Below, piece after piece: positions 46,701 to 54,796 of a stretch of 64,000 nucleotides of DNA (position 1 is the first letter of the stretch; each line of letters opens with the position of its first letter). The stretch is from Amyelois transitella (taxonomy: Eukaryota > Arthropoda > Insecta > Lepidoptera > Pyralidae). Made by a program: the position numbers and the translations under genes. The notes beneath the pieces are model-generated. The model did not search any database. It saw only the letters and a list, made by a program, of their open reading frames with translations, and was not told the origin of the DNA. Where the stretch lies: contig NC_083529.1 in NCBI RefSeq assembly GCF_032362555.1, positions 1,364,001 to 1,428,000 of the forward strand. The letters are read 5' to 3'.

Positions 46701-49700
46701 CGCATGTAGAGAGTTATGAATGTGGATGAAGCGAATGAAGTATGCAGAGATCGTAGCAAGTGGAAAGAGGTAGTCTCTGCCTACCCCTCCGGGAAAGAGG
46801 CGTGATTTTATGTATGTATGTAAAGTACAATAGGCGGACTTAATGCTAATAGCATTACGAGTATAATCTACCATTGGGTTAAGCAGAGAAGTTATGTATG
46901 GGTGAAAAAATAATAATATAATAAACATACTTAATATATATACTACAAATACTATAAACCAAACAAATAAACATGAACTTTTTCTTCAAGAAGAAATAAA
47001 ATAAAAAAGATTTACTTACCCAATTGTCAATTTTATTACAACAGTGTAAACGTGCCCTATTGTCCCAAGTTTTGGAGTGCCGCCAACCAGTAAAAATGGT
47101 GTCTGTTGCCTAGACAGAGACTACGCGAAGGCCTTTCCTAATGTTCCTATCAAACATTGAATAGACGTGATGACAAAAACTTAATTTTAGATAATTCCAT
47201 TTTGTAAGACTACTATTTTAACCGCAGCGTGAATTTAGCGCTACCTACAAAAGTATTAAAAAAAACAATTGGCAATAATTGTTCAAAAATTACAATTTAA
47301 TTAATTTTATTTTTCAAATTTAAATACAAAATCTTTATTTATTATTATGGGACCTTGCAACATCACTTAATACTTGTCATATCTTTTGATTTTACAACAT
47401 TGGTTGACGTCAAACAAATTACTTGTAACCAAGTTTGTTTACTACCGCTTCCAAAACGTCAGTGCAGAAGAAGCGGTAACAAACTGCACTGCAGCATTTT
47501 CTTCCATAACGTCAATTTCACAATTATCCAAACTTTAAATAGAAATGCGGACGAGAGAATAAAATAAACTAAGCGGCCCCTGCGCTATACAATTTTAAAC
47601 AATTTGTTCAAACAATTAAATGTTGTTTGATGTAACAACGAATTCATTGTGAAAACGTTATCTGTTAGAATTCCAACTATTTTTTGGATAACAGAACAGA
47701 CGGTTTTTCATTGTATAATTATCAAAAGAAATACTTGAAATATTTAATCATTGGGAATGTAATTAGATAAATATAACATAACAAAATGTATAGTCCATAT
47801 CGTTAGGTTCTGTAAAAAAGGTAAATTATCTTAAAAAAATCTTTAAAAAAAATACATATATCACGTCTATATCCCTTGCGGGATAGACAGAGCCAGGAGT
47901 CTTGAAAACACTGAATGGCCACGTTCAGAAATTTGGCTTAATGATAGAATTGAGATTCAAATAGTGACAGGTTGCTAGCCCATCGCCTAAAAAAGAATCC
48001 CAAGTTTGTAAGCCTTTACCTTAGTCGCCTTTTACAACATCCATGGGAAAGAGATGGAGTGGTCCTATTCTCTTTTGTATTGGTGCCGGGAACCACACGG
48101 CACTCAAGTGCTTTAAATCTCGTATCAGATTTAATCTCAACTCATATAATTGGTTGATATAACACCGACACATTTATTTGATGGGAGTGGTCTCAATTAC
48201 ATTTAACCACTAAACCGATTTGGGTGAAATTCGGTACATAGAGAGAAAAACCCTGAGGAAAAAAAACACTTAAAAAAAAGGAGATGAGGTTAAAAGAGGG
48301 GATGAAATATTGTCGGTGAACTTTTACCCCAAAGACGCGGGCAACAGCTAGTATCTTTAAAAAAACATACGTCAGCTGTAGATGTGGCTTAGTGATGGAA
48401 TTTATATTCAAATAGTGACAGATTGCTAGCCCATAGCCTACAAAAATAATCCCAAGTTTATTAACAATCGTAGTTCTTCCATCCGAACACTGTCTCCTAC
48501 TTTTTTAACCCCCGATGGTAAAATGACGAATGACGGATGTCGTCAAAGGCGACTAAGGGATAGGCTTACAAACTTGGGATTCTTTTTTAGGCGATGGGCT
48601 AGCTACCTGTCACTATTTGAATCTCAATTCTATCATTAAGCCAAAAAGCTGAGCGTGGCCATTCAGTCTTTTCAAGACTGTTGGCTCTGTCTACCCCGCA
48701 AGGGATATAGACGTGACCATATGTATCTATGTACATATGTATATGATCAAAATGACCATCCTTCTTATCTTCCCCATGGATGTTGTATAAGGCGACTAAA
48801 GGATATGCTAATGAGTTTAGGATTCTTCTAATAGGCGATGGGCTAGCTACCTGTCACTATTTGAATCTCAATTCTATTATTTAGCTGTACAGCTGAACGT
48901 AGCCTTCTAGTCTTACCAAGACTGGTCAGCCTTCCCCGCAAGGGATATAGACGTGACCTTGACGTATGTATGTATGTTTTCAAAAAAAAAAATTTAATGT
49001 TTATTAACCTGGCTGAAAAATGATCTATACAAATAACATGTAGCTGTCTTTATACACCTCCATTGAATTCAGATAATCGCCATTCATCTCGCATCTTATT
49101 CACGCTAATCCAGGCTTATGGCAGGCTAGGGTTATACATACATAATAATCAGCAGGATTATTTGTCCAGCTATAATTTTAGGTGTTCGGCCTGTCCTTTG
49201 CATCTTTAATTACATATAAATAGTCACGTCTATATCCCTTGCGGGGAAGACTGACCAGTCTTGGTAAGACTAGATAGCCACGTTCAACTGTACAGCGAAA
49301 TAATGGAATTGGTTGGTTGAAATCCCAAGCTTATTAGCCTATCCCTTAGTCAACTTATACAACATCCATGGGAAAGATATGGAGGATGGTCCATTCCATG
49401 CTTTTTATATTACGAGTCGAACTCACTTTCATCATTTGGCGATAAAGCTGAACGTGGAACTCAATCTTGTCGAGACTGTTGGCTCTGTCTAGCTTGCAAG
49501 GGATATACATACATACATACATATGATCACGTCTATATCCCTAGCGGGGTAGACAGAGCCACCAATCTTGAAAAGACTGATAGGCCACGCTCAGCTGTTT
49601 GGCTTAGTGATAGAATTGAGATTCAAATAGTGACAGGTTGCTAGCCCATCGCCTAAAAGAGGAATCCCAAGTTTGTAAGCCTATCCCTTAGTCGCCTTTT

Positions 49701-51920
49701 ACGACATCCGTGGGAAAGAGATGGAGTGGTCCTATTCTTTTTTGCAATGGTGCCGGGAACCACACGGCACAAGGGATATAGACGTGACAATATATGTATG
49801 TACAAGTATGTATGGTATTATCTTTCAGCAACCCTAGGCAGATATACCAGATGTTGAAGTCAATGACCCGAAACTAAATTTTACACGATCTTCTGAAGGT
49901 CAAACGTTAAGTGGCGTTAGTATATTTGTAGTAGGTTCTTTACTGTTATTTGACCTATCAGATCAGTTCATATTGACTCTGGAACGGTTAATTTGTCTGC
50001 CAATAAAAATAGCTATGCCAATCATAAAACTATAAAGTCGTTCACCGCCAATGTAGACCTTGCAATAACGTTTTACAATTCAAAATTAATTACTACAGGT
50101 TTTTATTTTACGCGCAGCGTCACACGCGCGATTTTAGCGCCGCCTACAAATGGTTTTTCGCAAATCCCAACGGGACCATACTTTTTACCGGAATGAAAAA
50201 TACCCTATGATCTTCTCCAGACTTGATTATATATATATATATATATACATGTAGCGGGAGCGATGATCCGGCTCGACCGCCACCAAAGGGAAGATCTTCC
50301 GCCAGGCTAGGTGTTATGCCTGGGGAACCGCGCGACAGACGATGTTGTGTCGGAGGTTGTATGTATATATAGCTCCAATCCTTGAAATCTCTGAAATCGC
50401 GTCTTAGATTCTTCGCTGCTATTGGTTGAGCGCGTCAATTCCTTCGCGATGATTGACAGTAGTTGTTTGATTGGATGTTGTTGACGAGTGGCGTAGAGAT
50501 GTCGCCACAGTTATATCAAAATTTCAAGATACGTTCCGTAGATAACGAGTGAAGAGGTAAAAAACAAATAAACTTACTTAACTTACTTTACAATTTTAGT
50601 TGGAATGAGTTTTAGATAAAAGCCAATTAAAGAATAGGCTTATAAACTTGGGATTCCTCTTTTAGGCGATGTGCTATCAGCCTGTCACTATTTAAATCTC
50701 AATTTTATAATTAAACTGTTGGTCCTGTCTACCCAACAAGGGATAAAGATGTATGTATTACGTAGGTTGGTAGATATTTAAATTGTATATATTCTATTTT
50801 TGGAATTGGCAATGAAACGGGAGATCAAAGTAAAGTGAAAACAGACTCGCTGAAATATCTGAAGAGCTATAAAGACTGCAATGTGATTGAAATTCTTGGT
50901 ATAAATCCCATTCATACATACATATGTTTACGTCTATATCCCTTGCGGGGTAGACAGAGCCAACGGTCTTGAAAAGACTGAATGGCCACGTTCAGCTGTT
51001 TAGCTTAATGATAGAATTGAGATTTAAATAGTGACAGGTTGCTAACCCATCGCCTAAAAAAGAATCCCAAGTTTGAAAGCCTATCCCTTAGTCGCCTTTT
51101 ACGACATCCATGGGAACGAGATAGAATGGTCCTATTCTTTTTTGTATTGGTGCCGGGAACCACACGGCACATCCAATCCCATCCATAGATACATAGGTAT
51201 AATCAAGTCTACCAAAGCCGGGCTACCAAACCAGCACGAAGGCTTAAATCTTTGTCTAAATTATGTGTATAGAATAGAATAGATTTATTGCCAAAATTGG
51301 ATACAAGGTATCACTTATTGACGTCACATCACTTAAATCTAATTATAACTACTACCGCTTCCAAAGCGCATGTGTAGAAGAGGCGGCGGAACAAACTACA
51401 CTGCAGCATTTTCATCGGACGTCAATTTACAAATATAGATCTCTTGAATCTCAATAATGAACAAATGCGCATTGACTACATTAAAAACATGAATGAATGT
51501 AGAACTATTATAATTATTTTAACTAATTATATAGGTTGGGTAATATTATTTTTTTTACCGTCGAGCTTGCATGTAAAGAGTTATGAATGTGGATGAAGCG
51601 AAGGAAGTATGCAATGATCTTGGCAAGTGGAAAGATGTAGTCTCTGCCTACGCCTACGGGAAAGAGGCGTGATTTTATGTAGGTATGTACGAGTATGTAG
51701 GGTATGTAGGTAGTATTTTAGTTGTATAGAAATTGTAATAAGATAATGATTCAAACCTATTACCTTTTTGCAGGTGGTCCTGGAAGTACCACTACGGAAC
51801 AACGACTCCCTGTGGAACGAGCAGTTCGTCATAGTCTCGGAATGTGAACCCAGGACCTCCGTGTACTTAGCGTGCGTTATCGCCGTACCAATTCTCATTC
51901 TAGTGTTCGCTTTCCAATGA
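28731..51920 (+). CDS. Two-pass membrane protein with APD1-4-like ectodomain, no RING; complete, 14 exons
   Basis: Exons: 28731-28761, 29949-30102, 30733-30820, 33736-33917, 35202-35392, 36441-36553, 37299-37464, 37751-38007, 39446-39577, 40025-40154, 40667-40785, 41385-41614, 44541-44724, 51774-51920 (TGA); 2124 nt, 707 residues, all phases consistent. A basic cytosolic N-terminus of about 42 residues precedes a membrane helix (43-61). Residues 92-165 (YWGFYLLKGSSVTVS, then RWPGASL) resemble the APD1-4 N-terminal domain. Residues 216-521 form a charged linker: the exon 8 part is Thr-rich with N-glycosylation sequons, and exons 9-11 are likely coiled coil. Residues 598-634 (GYYFFVFNSENEV) resemble the APD1-4 middle domain. 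A second helix (689-706) ends one residue before the stop, so no cytosolic RING is present, unlike the plant E3 ligases APD1-4. Family assignment is from memory; function in insects is unknown to me. Introns 3, 11, 12 and 13 are packed with SINEs. Confidence 0.85.
28880..29205 (-). mobile_element. SINE-D in intron 1 of the APD-like gene
   Basis: AGTCCCGATTGCATCCTCGC to CGCATTTTAACCGCACC, including the inverted B-box TGGGATTCGAACCTGTGCCC. Confidence 0.75.
29312..29745 (+). mobile_element. SINE-C split by a SINE-A, intron 1 of the APD-like gene
   Basis: Head 29312-29463 with CCCGGGTTCGAATCCCGACC; tail 29633-29745 with TTAGTATCTCGTAACGCAAG. A MITE-like element follows at once. Confidence 0.8.
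29464..29632 (+). mobile_element. SINE-A, 5'-truncated, nested in a SINE-C
   Basis: Flanked by TATTCATTATA at 29453-29463 and 29633-29643. It begins at GGCTTACAAACTTGGG, so truncation is at the head and the TATG end is the 3' end. Confidence 0.9.
29746..29921. mobile_element. 176-bp MITE-like element with CAGGGTGA termini in intron 1 of the APD-like gene
   Basis: The left end CAGGGTGACTTTTAAT inversely matches the right end ATGTCACCCAG, and a second matching block (CAACTGCAT, inverted ATGCAGTTG) lies just inside. TATA flanks both ends (29742-29745 and 29922-29925). It ends 27 bases before exon 2. Confidence 0.6.
30139..30447. mobile_element. SINE-A (+) followed by an inverted SINE-A tail
   Basis: 30139-30389 is a diverged plus copy. 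30402-30447 is a minus tail (ATATAATCACGTCTATATTC). Confidence 0.65.
30530..30680 (-). mobile_element. SINE-B just upstream of exon 3 of the APD-like gene
   Basis: Reads AAAATCACGCCTCTTTCCCG to CTTTCGGGTATTCTTGACC, ending about 50 bases before the exon. Confidence 0.8.
30976..31255. mobile_element. Fold-back SINE-A pair in intron 3 of the APD-like gene
   Basis: 30976-31079 is the inverted head half, 31080-31255 the plus tail half. GCCTATCCCATAG and CTATGGGATAGGC pair around the head. Confidence 0.7.
31347..31593 (-). mobile_element. SINE-A
   Basis: CATACATATGATCACGTCTA to GCGAACCACACGGTA. Confidence 0.8.
31811..31927 (-). mobile_element. SINE-A, 3' half
   Basis: ATAATCACGGCTATATCTCT to GAAATTCGAATAGT, followed by a SINE-C tail remnant (31945-32010). 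Confidence 0.65.
32029..32283 (-). mobile_element. SINE-A, full length
   Basis: ACATACATACATATGGTCAC to CCGGGAACCACACGG. Confidence 0.85.
32359..33301 (-). mobile_element. HEL1 split by about 740 bp of foreign DNA
   Basis: The 3' end (ACTAGCTGTGCCCGCGACTT to GGGCATCAT) lies at 32359-32411 and the 5' part (TAGCCTATAGCCTTCCTCG to TTTATAATATTAGTATAG) at 33155-33301. Between them are a piece of RTE-like LINE and unassigned sequence. Confidence 0.5.
32440..32575 (+). mobile_element. RTE-like LINE 3' fragment
   Basis: Contains GAGGCCTTTGCCCAGTAGTG followed by GGCTGATAC, a 3' end I recognise from lepidopteran RTE-type LINEs. Confidence 0.5.
33463..33722. mobile_element. Fold-back SINE-A ending 13 bases before exon 4
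   Basis: 33463-33510 is an inverted head; from 33515 the element continues in plus orientation. CACGAGGAAAG and CTTTCCTCGTG form the hairpin at the switch. The tail ATATATGTATG abuts the pyrimidine tract of exon 4. Confidence 0.8.
34008..34265 (-). mobile_element. SINE-A in intron 4 of the APD-like gene
   Basis: ACATATGGTCACGTCTATAT to GGGAACCACACGGCAC; GATCTTA occurs on both sides. Confidence 0.85.
34502..34768 (-). mobile_element. HEL1 in intron 4 of the APD-like gene
   Basis: Full length, from CAGCTGTGCCCGCGACTTCG to CTTTATAATATTAGAATAG, with a small local duplication near the hairpin (GTGGGCGTGGCC). Confidence 0.7.
35000..35085 (+). mobile_element. Old SINE-A remnant
   Basis: Only CAGTATTTTTCAAGAATGTT and GAACGTGATCATAAGTAGGT are recognisable. 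Confidence 0.3.
35909..36098. mobile_element. Two broken SINE-B pieces in opposite orientation
   Basis: 35909-35949 is an inverted tail piece (CGCCTCTTTCCCGGTGGAGT). 35998-36098 is a plus piece (GACGCTTGCATGAAAA to CTCCTCCGGAAAAAATGCGT). Confidence 0.45.
36169..36366 (+). mobile_element. Degenerate Helitron-like element in intron 5 of the APD-like gene
   Basis: Starts CTAATATTTAAACGCGAAAG and ends GCTGCGGGCAAAAGCTAGTT, the border motifs of a third Helitron-like group. It ends 75 bases before exon 6. Confidence 0.45.
37555..37607 (+). mobile_element. SINE-A fragment
   Basis: Contains GTGATGGGATAGCAACCTGT and TGAATCTCAATTCTATTATT. Confidence 0.5.
40812..41048 (+). mobile_element. SINE-C in intron 11 of the APD-like gene
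   Basis: CGGCCTCTGTGGCGCAGCGG (A-box), CCCGGGTTCGAATCCCGTCC (B-box), tail AATTTGTCCCGTATATATTT. Confidence 0.85.
41157..41371 (+). mobile_element. SINE-A ending 13 bases before exon 12
   Basis: ACGTGGATGTCGTAAAAGGC to GACCATATGTATGTA, directly followed by the acceptor tract ATACAACTTCACAG. Confidence 0.8.
41675..42020 (-). mobile_element. SINE-D in intron 12 of the APD-like gene
   Basis: TTTAGTCCTGGTTGCATCCT to ACCAATTCGACCACTGATGC, near complete. Confidence 0.75.
42033..42246. mobile_element. SINE-A (+) with an inverted head piece at its tail
   Basis: 42033-42210 is a plus copy from ATAAGCTTACAAACTTGGGA. 42209-42246 is an inverted piece (CCCTTAGTCGCCTTTTACGA). Confidence 0.7.
42295..42713. 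repeat. Tandem duplication of about 200-219 bp in intron 12
   Basis: Unit 1 is 42295-42494, unit 2 42495-42713; both run from CCGTATCAAATTT to CTAGATGTCAAGATGTTT. They differ by small insertions (AAGT and a TATGTTACGC block). The end of unit 2 and the next 60 bases match 1084-1190 inverted. Confidence 0.85.
42762..42868 (-). mobile_element. SINE-A with large internal deletion
   Basis: Tail ATACATATAATCAAGTTTAT joined to CCTTAGTCGCCTTTTACGAC. Confidence 0.55.
43161..43339 (-). mobile_element. SINE-B in intron 12 of the APD-like gene
   Basis: Tail TACATACATACATAAAATCA at the left, CCAGGACGTCCTTAATA at the right. Confidence 0.8.
43869..44127 (+). mobile_element. SINE-A, diverged
   Basis: GTTTCGTGTTGGTCCCAACA to CGTGATCATATAAATGAATG. 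Confidence 0.7.
44213..44523 (+). mobile_element. SINE-A, diverged, ending 17 bases before exon 13
   Basis: GACCACTTCATCTCTTTGCC to GATTACATATATGTATATG. It contains about 70 bases of foreign sequence in the middle. Confidence 0.6.
44730..44992 (+). mobile_element. SINE-A inserted at the exon 13 splice donor
   Basis: Full-length copy, 263 bp, head CCGCCGTGTGG to tail ATGTATGTATG, flanked by the 11-base duplication CAGAAGGTAAG. It starts six bases into the intron. Confidence 0.95.
45008..45188 (-). mobile_element. SINE-B inserted next to the same donor
   Basis: Inverted copy between two GTAAGTTTA repeats (44999-45007, 45189-45197). It reads ACATACATAAAATCACGCCT, then CCTCTTTCCATTTGCCACG, and ends near ACCAGGACGTCCTTAAT. 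Confidence 0.9.
45204..45611 (+). mobile_element. Two SINE-A copies in a row
   Basis: 45204-45344 is a 5'-truncated copy; 45356-45611 is full length (GACCGTGTGGTTCCCGGTAC to GATTATATGTATGAA). Confidence 0.75.
45795..45925. mobile_element. LINE 3' UTR fragment (GGACTTATCC type)
   Basis: TTGTAAACTCTTTATTGCAC and ACAATGGCGGACTTATCCTC. Confidence 0.5.
45924..46196 (-). mobile_element. SINE-A with fold-back rearrangement
   Basis: ACATACATACATACGTCTAT to GGGAACCACACGGCAC, with the inverted duplication TATCATTAAGC/GCTTAATGATA at 46009-46037. Confidence 0.8.
46245..46380 (-). repeat. Older Repeat-E relative
   Basis: Matches 47341-47500 (CATCACTTAATACTTGTC, TTTTACAACATTGGTTGACG), both diverged members of Repeat-E or a sister family. 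Confidence 0.5.
46386..46487 (+). mobile_element. LINE 3' end with ATAA-repeat tail
   Basis: GGCGGCATTAAGTCCACCTG, CGTGCATAAAGTTTAATTAA and a TAAATAAATAAATA tail. A diverged relative lies at 28230-28290. Confidence 0.5.
46493..46565 (-). mobile_element. SINE-C head fragment
   Basis: GACCCAGGTCAATCAGAAGA and GGGGATCGAACCCGGTACCT. Confidence 0.55.
46640..46880. mobile_element. LINE 3' UTR fragment split by a SINE-B
   Basis: TTATTTATTGTTATAATTAC and, after the insertion, GTACAATAGGCGGACTTAAT. Confidence 0.5.
46687..46819 (+). mobile_element. SINE-B nested in a LINE 3' end
   Basis: Copy from GTACCCGAAACCGCC to TTTTATGTATGTAT between perfect 11-base repeats GTAAAGTACAA (46676-46686, 46820-46830). 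Confidence 0.9.
47335..47500 (-). repeat. Older Repeat-E relative
   Basis: ACTACCGCTTCCAAAACGTC and AGAAGCGGTAACAAACTGCA retain the conserved Repeat-E core. Confidence 0.5.
47855..48104 (-). mobile_element. SINE-A, full length
   Basis: ATATATCACGTCTATATCCC to GGGAACCACACGGCAC. Confidence 0.85.
48372..48460 (-). mobile_element. SINE-A fragment
   Basis: CAGCTGTAGATGTGGCTTAG to AATCCCAAGTTTATT. The preceding stretch ends GCGGGCAACAGCTAGTA, a Helitron-like border. Confidence 0.5.
48532..48740 (+). mobile_element. SINE-A, 5'-truncated
   Basis: ACGGATGTCGTCAAAGGCGA to GACCATATGTATCTATGTA. Confidence 0.75.
48757..48976 (+). mobile_element. SINE-A, variant subfamily
   Basis: Carries TCTTACCAAGACTGGTCAGC in place of the usual TTTTCAAGACTGTTGGCTCT, a variant shared with 49212-49412. 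Confidence 0.7.
49212..49412 (-). mobile_element. SINE-A, variant subfamily, inverted
   Basis: ACATATAAATAGTCACGTCT start; shares the GACCAGTCTTGGTAAGAC variant with the previous copy. Confidence 0.7.
49428..49805 (+). mobile_element. SINE-A remnant split by a younger SINE-A
   Basis: The left part runs to 49507 and the right part resumes at 49771 (GACGTGACAATATATGTATG). Confidence 0.7.
49508..49770 (-). mobile_element. SINE-A nested in SINE-A
   Basis: Flanked by AAGGGATATA at 49498-49507 and 49771-49780, a duplication made from the tail of the older element. Confidence 0.9.
50250..50509. mobile_element. Probable solo LTR or short element, copy 2
   Basis: About 260 bp, same borders as 829-1083 (TGTAGCGGG start, CGCCACA end), about 90% alike by eye. 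It is inserted next to an AT microsatellite. I see no clear target duplication here, which weakens the LTR reading. Confidence 0.5.
50636..50760 (+). mobile_element. SINE-A, 5'-truncated
   Basis: GGCTTATAAACTTGGGATTC to GGGATAAAGATGTATGTATT, with a deletion. Confidence 0.65.
50912..51169 (-). mobile_element. SINE-A, full length
   Basis: ATACATACATATGTTTACGT to GGGAACCACACGGCAC; ATCC-rich flanks (AATCCCATTC and ATCCAATCCCATCC) hint at a duplication. Confidence 0.85.
51262..51427 (-). repeat. Repeat-E in intron 13 of the APD-like gene
   Basis: Inverted: AGAATAGAATAGATTTATTG to CATCGGACGTCAATTTAC. Confidence 0.7.
51562..51692 (+). mobile_element. SINE-B in intron 13, 80 bases before exon 14
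   Basis: GAGCTTGCATGTAAAGAGTT to GATTTTATGTAGGTATG. Confidence 0.75.
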
Positions 51921-51951
51921 AATGATAGGAGTGAAAGAATTTTGGTATGAT

Positions 51952-52163
51952 ACATACATACATAAAATCACGCCTCTCTCCCAGAGGGGTAGGCAGAAAC
52001 TACCTCTTTCCACTTGCCACGATCTGTGCATACTTCCTTCGCTTCATCCACATTCATTAATCTCTTCATGCAAGCTCGGCGGTTTCGGGTACTTTTGGCC
52101 TGACATTTTACCAGGACGCGTTCGTCTAGGTCTTCCCACTTCGACCTGTTCCTCCACTTTTAG
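51952..52163 (-). mobile_element. SINE-B in the 3' UTR of the APD-like gene
   Basis: The longest SINE-B here, 212 bp, flanked by TATGAT at 51946-51951 and 52164-52169. It begins about 30 bases after the stop codon and includes a 5' head (CGTTCGTCTAGGTCTTCCC) absent from shorter copies. Confidence 0.8.
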
Positions 52164-52179
52164 TATGATTGAAGCATGA

Positions 52180-52185
52180 AATACA
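52180..52185 (+). terminator. Possible variant polyadenylation signal of the APD-like gene
   Basis: AATACA, a weaker variant hexamer, lies 260 bases after the stop codon and just beyond the SINE-B in the 3' UTR. No canonical AATAAA was found nearer, so this is tentative. Confidence 0.2.
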
Positions 52186-52312
52186 ATAATGATAATTGAA
52201 TTTTCAAAAATCACAACAAAATACGTAGAAAAAGATATGAGGAGTGTCTTTATAAAGGCTACTCATTTCTAGCCACATACAAACCTCCGTAGAAAAGCGC
52301 GCGAGAAATCGT

Positions 52313-52394
52313 TTTTATCGCGCGAAAAACTACAGCTGTTTCGCTTTTTATTATGACTTGAAACGGGACAGCGATAGTTTTTCGCGCGAAAAAT
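52313..52394. repeat. CG-rich inverted repeat
   Basis: TTTTATCGCGCGAAAAACTA and TAGTTTTTCGCGCGAAAAA pair with one mismatch across a 42-base spacer. It adjoins the truncated end of a HEL1 copy. Confidence 0.7.
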
Positions 52395-52399
52395 ACATA

Positions 52400-52565
52400 A
52401 AATAATTTATCAAAGAAGGCTTTAGGCTGTATAACATCACGCTGCAACTATTAAGCGCGATGAATGAAAAATGTGAAAAAAACGGGGTAAATTATTCATC
52501 CTTGAGGGCTTCAATGATGCCCAAAATAACTATTCCACGCGGACGAAGTCGCGGGCACAGCTAGT
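52400..52565 (+). mobile_element. HEL1, 5'-truncated
   Basis: Ends GGACGAAGTCGCGGGCACAG then CTAGT. The missing 5' part is replaced by a CG-rich inverted repeat (52313-52394). Confidence 0.65.
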
Positions 52566-53621
52566 AATTTAAATAGGTAAAGTTTTAATGTATACACAAT
52601 ATTATACATTGATGCCTGAATTGGTGATTTTTTTCTTTGAATTTGAAGAATCGGTGCGAAATAATTTAGAAATTCTCACGCTATTGAAACCTACACAGTG
52701 ATATTAAATAAGTACGTTATTATTTAAAGGCAAATTTAGTTCACAAAATGGCTGTTTTTTCATAAGGTTAGTGGCCCTTCGAGGCATGTAAAATGTGATA
52801 ATTATGTGCTTTTACGTAAAAGATTAGGGTTTGGATGGTAACTTAATAATTTTTTAAATATTTGTGCAGTGAGCGAAAACTACCTAAAACGTATCTAATG
52901 TTGTGTACTTTTCTCTGTAAACCACTGTACTCGTCGAAAAGTGTCTTCAGTGGTTATTTTTAACCAGTACCTTTTCACGCAGCGTGTACATAGAAATCGG
53001 AATAGTTTGAGACAATAGAAATGCTATATTGTAGATATTTAAAACTATAAAAATTGTGTGTCCTTTTGAAAACAATTGTAAAGTCTATCAAAGAGTGAAA
53101 ACATAATGTGATATGATAGTGTCACAGTCATCTCTCACTGTTTCATATTATTCCGAAATCTATGAATTCTTTTATGATTTTTAACCTCTCCGTTTTTACA
53201 TAGTCCGTCCAAACTGATATCCTGGTAAATAACTTGCTGATATAGTTAAAAGCTAGCTTTTAATTAATATTAAATTGTTATAGGTAATTATAACTACTAG
53301 TCATTAAGAATAAATTGTTGTTAATATATTTTTTTTGTTTTATTTCAGTCCTTAAGCTATCAGCTCTCCTTAAATTTGTCTCAGTTTCAATCTTAAAAAA
53401 ATGGCCATACGCAAGGTAACTGTTTATATATTGTCCACATACATACATATACATAGACATAGGGACCCCTAGTCCACAATCAGTTGATCATTGATGATCA
53501 TGACCTAACATAATGTCTCATTCGTGACACGATTCAGAATAATTACATGTTAAAAATATTTAATTATGCAAACACTAGACAAGGTTCTAACCTCGATGTG
53601 AGTCAAGCCTAAGTAACAGTT

Positions 53622-54357
53622 AAGATGACTTAATGCAATGTCAAATGGTTATGTCAACCTTTTTGACCGCGGTTATTTTAATTATATACATACAGTCACA
53701 TCTTTATCCCTTACGGGGTAGATAAATGTTAATTATTTTATTTTTTATTTATGACTTTATATTTGTACGCCACTTTGGCAAAATACAGAGCACCTTAATT
53801 GTATTGACATCTTTGTATTCACCTGTATTTACAAATAAATTATTTTGATTTGATTTGATTTGTAGACAGAGCCTTCAGTTTAAATGTGTCTGAAAGGCAA
53901 GATGACTTAATGTAATGTGAAATGGTTATGTCAACCTTTTTGACCGCGGTTATTTTAATTATATACATACAGTCACATCTTTATCCCTTGCGGGGTAGAC
54001 AGAGCCTTCAGTTTAAATGTGTCTGAAAGGCAAGATGACTTAATGCAATGTCAGATGGTTATGTCAACCTTTTTGACCGCGGTGATTTTAATTATATACA
54101 TACAGTAACATCTTTATCCCTTGCGGGGTAGACAGAGCCTTCAGTTTAAATGTGTCTGAAAGGCAAGATGACTTAATGCAATGTCAGATGGTTATGTCAA
54201 CCTTTTTGACCGCGGTGATTTTAATTATATACATACAGTAACATCTTTATCCCTTGCGGGGTAGACAGAGCCTTCAGTTTAAATGTGTCTGAAAGGCAAG
54301 ATGACTTAATGTAATGTGAAATGGTTATGTCAACCTTTTTAACCGCGATTATTTTGT
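53622..54357. repeat. 133-bp tandem array, about 4.4 units, containing a SINE tail
   Basis: Units start at 53622, 53899, 54032, 54165 and 54298 (last one partial), so the spacing is exactly 133 bases except for unit 1, which is enlarged by an insertion. Units 3 and 4 are identical; units 2 and 5 share variants. Each unit contains ATATACATACAG plus CTTTATCCCTTGCGGGGTAG, the tail of a minus-oriented SINE-A, so the array grew from a SINE fragment. Confidence 0.9.
53723..53861 (+). mobile_element. 139-bp truncated retroposon inserted in tandem unit 1
   Basis: It interrupts GGGGTAGA/CAGAG in unit 1 and is flanked by GTAGA at 53718-53722 and 53862-53866. The 3' end is a TGATTT repeat after AAATAAATTATTT, so it is probably the 3' end of a non-LTR element. 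Insert plus duplication equals the 144 extra bases of unit 1. Confidence 0.75.
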
Positions 54358-54362
54358 TGCGC

Positions 54363-54635
54363 GCCGTGTGGTTCCCGGCACCAATACAAAAAAGAATAGG
54401 ACCACTCCAACTCTTTCCCATGGGTGTCGTAAAAGGCGACTAAGGGATAAGCTTACAAACTTGGGATTCTTTTTTTAGGCGACGGGCTAGCAACCTGTCA
54501 CTATTTGAATCTCAATACTATCATTAAGCCAAATAGCCGAACGTGGCCTATCAGTCTTTTCAAGACTGTTGGCTCTGTCTATCCCACAAGGTATACAGAC
54601 GTGACCATATGTATGTATGTATGTATGTACGTATG
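54363..54635 (+). mobile_element. SINE-A, full length, at the end of the tandem array
   Basis: GCCGTGTGGTTCCCGGCACC to GACCATATGTATGTATG. It cuts off the fifth tandem unit. Confidence 0.85.
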
Positions 54636-54796
54636 AATGAATGAAATTTGAATGCTCGAACGCACATATTATATCATCGTCTTTAAAGCAATGCGTCTTA
54701 ACTTTTTTTCACGAGATGCAAGACACAGTCGCTCAAGGTTTTTATTGTATGGCATTGGCATGTGTTAATTTTACTATTCGACGGGTGTCACTCGTA

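Noticed and set aside
53622..54357. CRISPR-like array
   Set aside because: Repeats of 133 bases without unique spacers, in a eukaryotic genome, built from a SINE tail.
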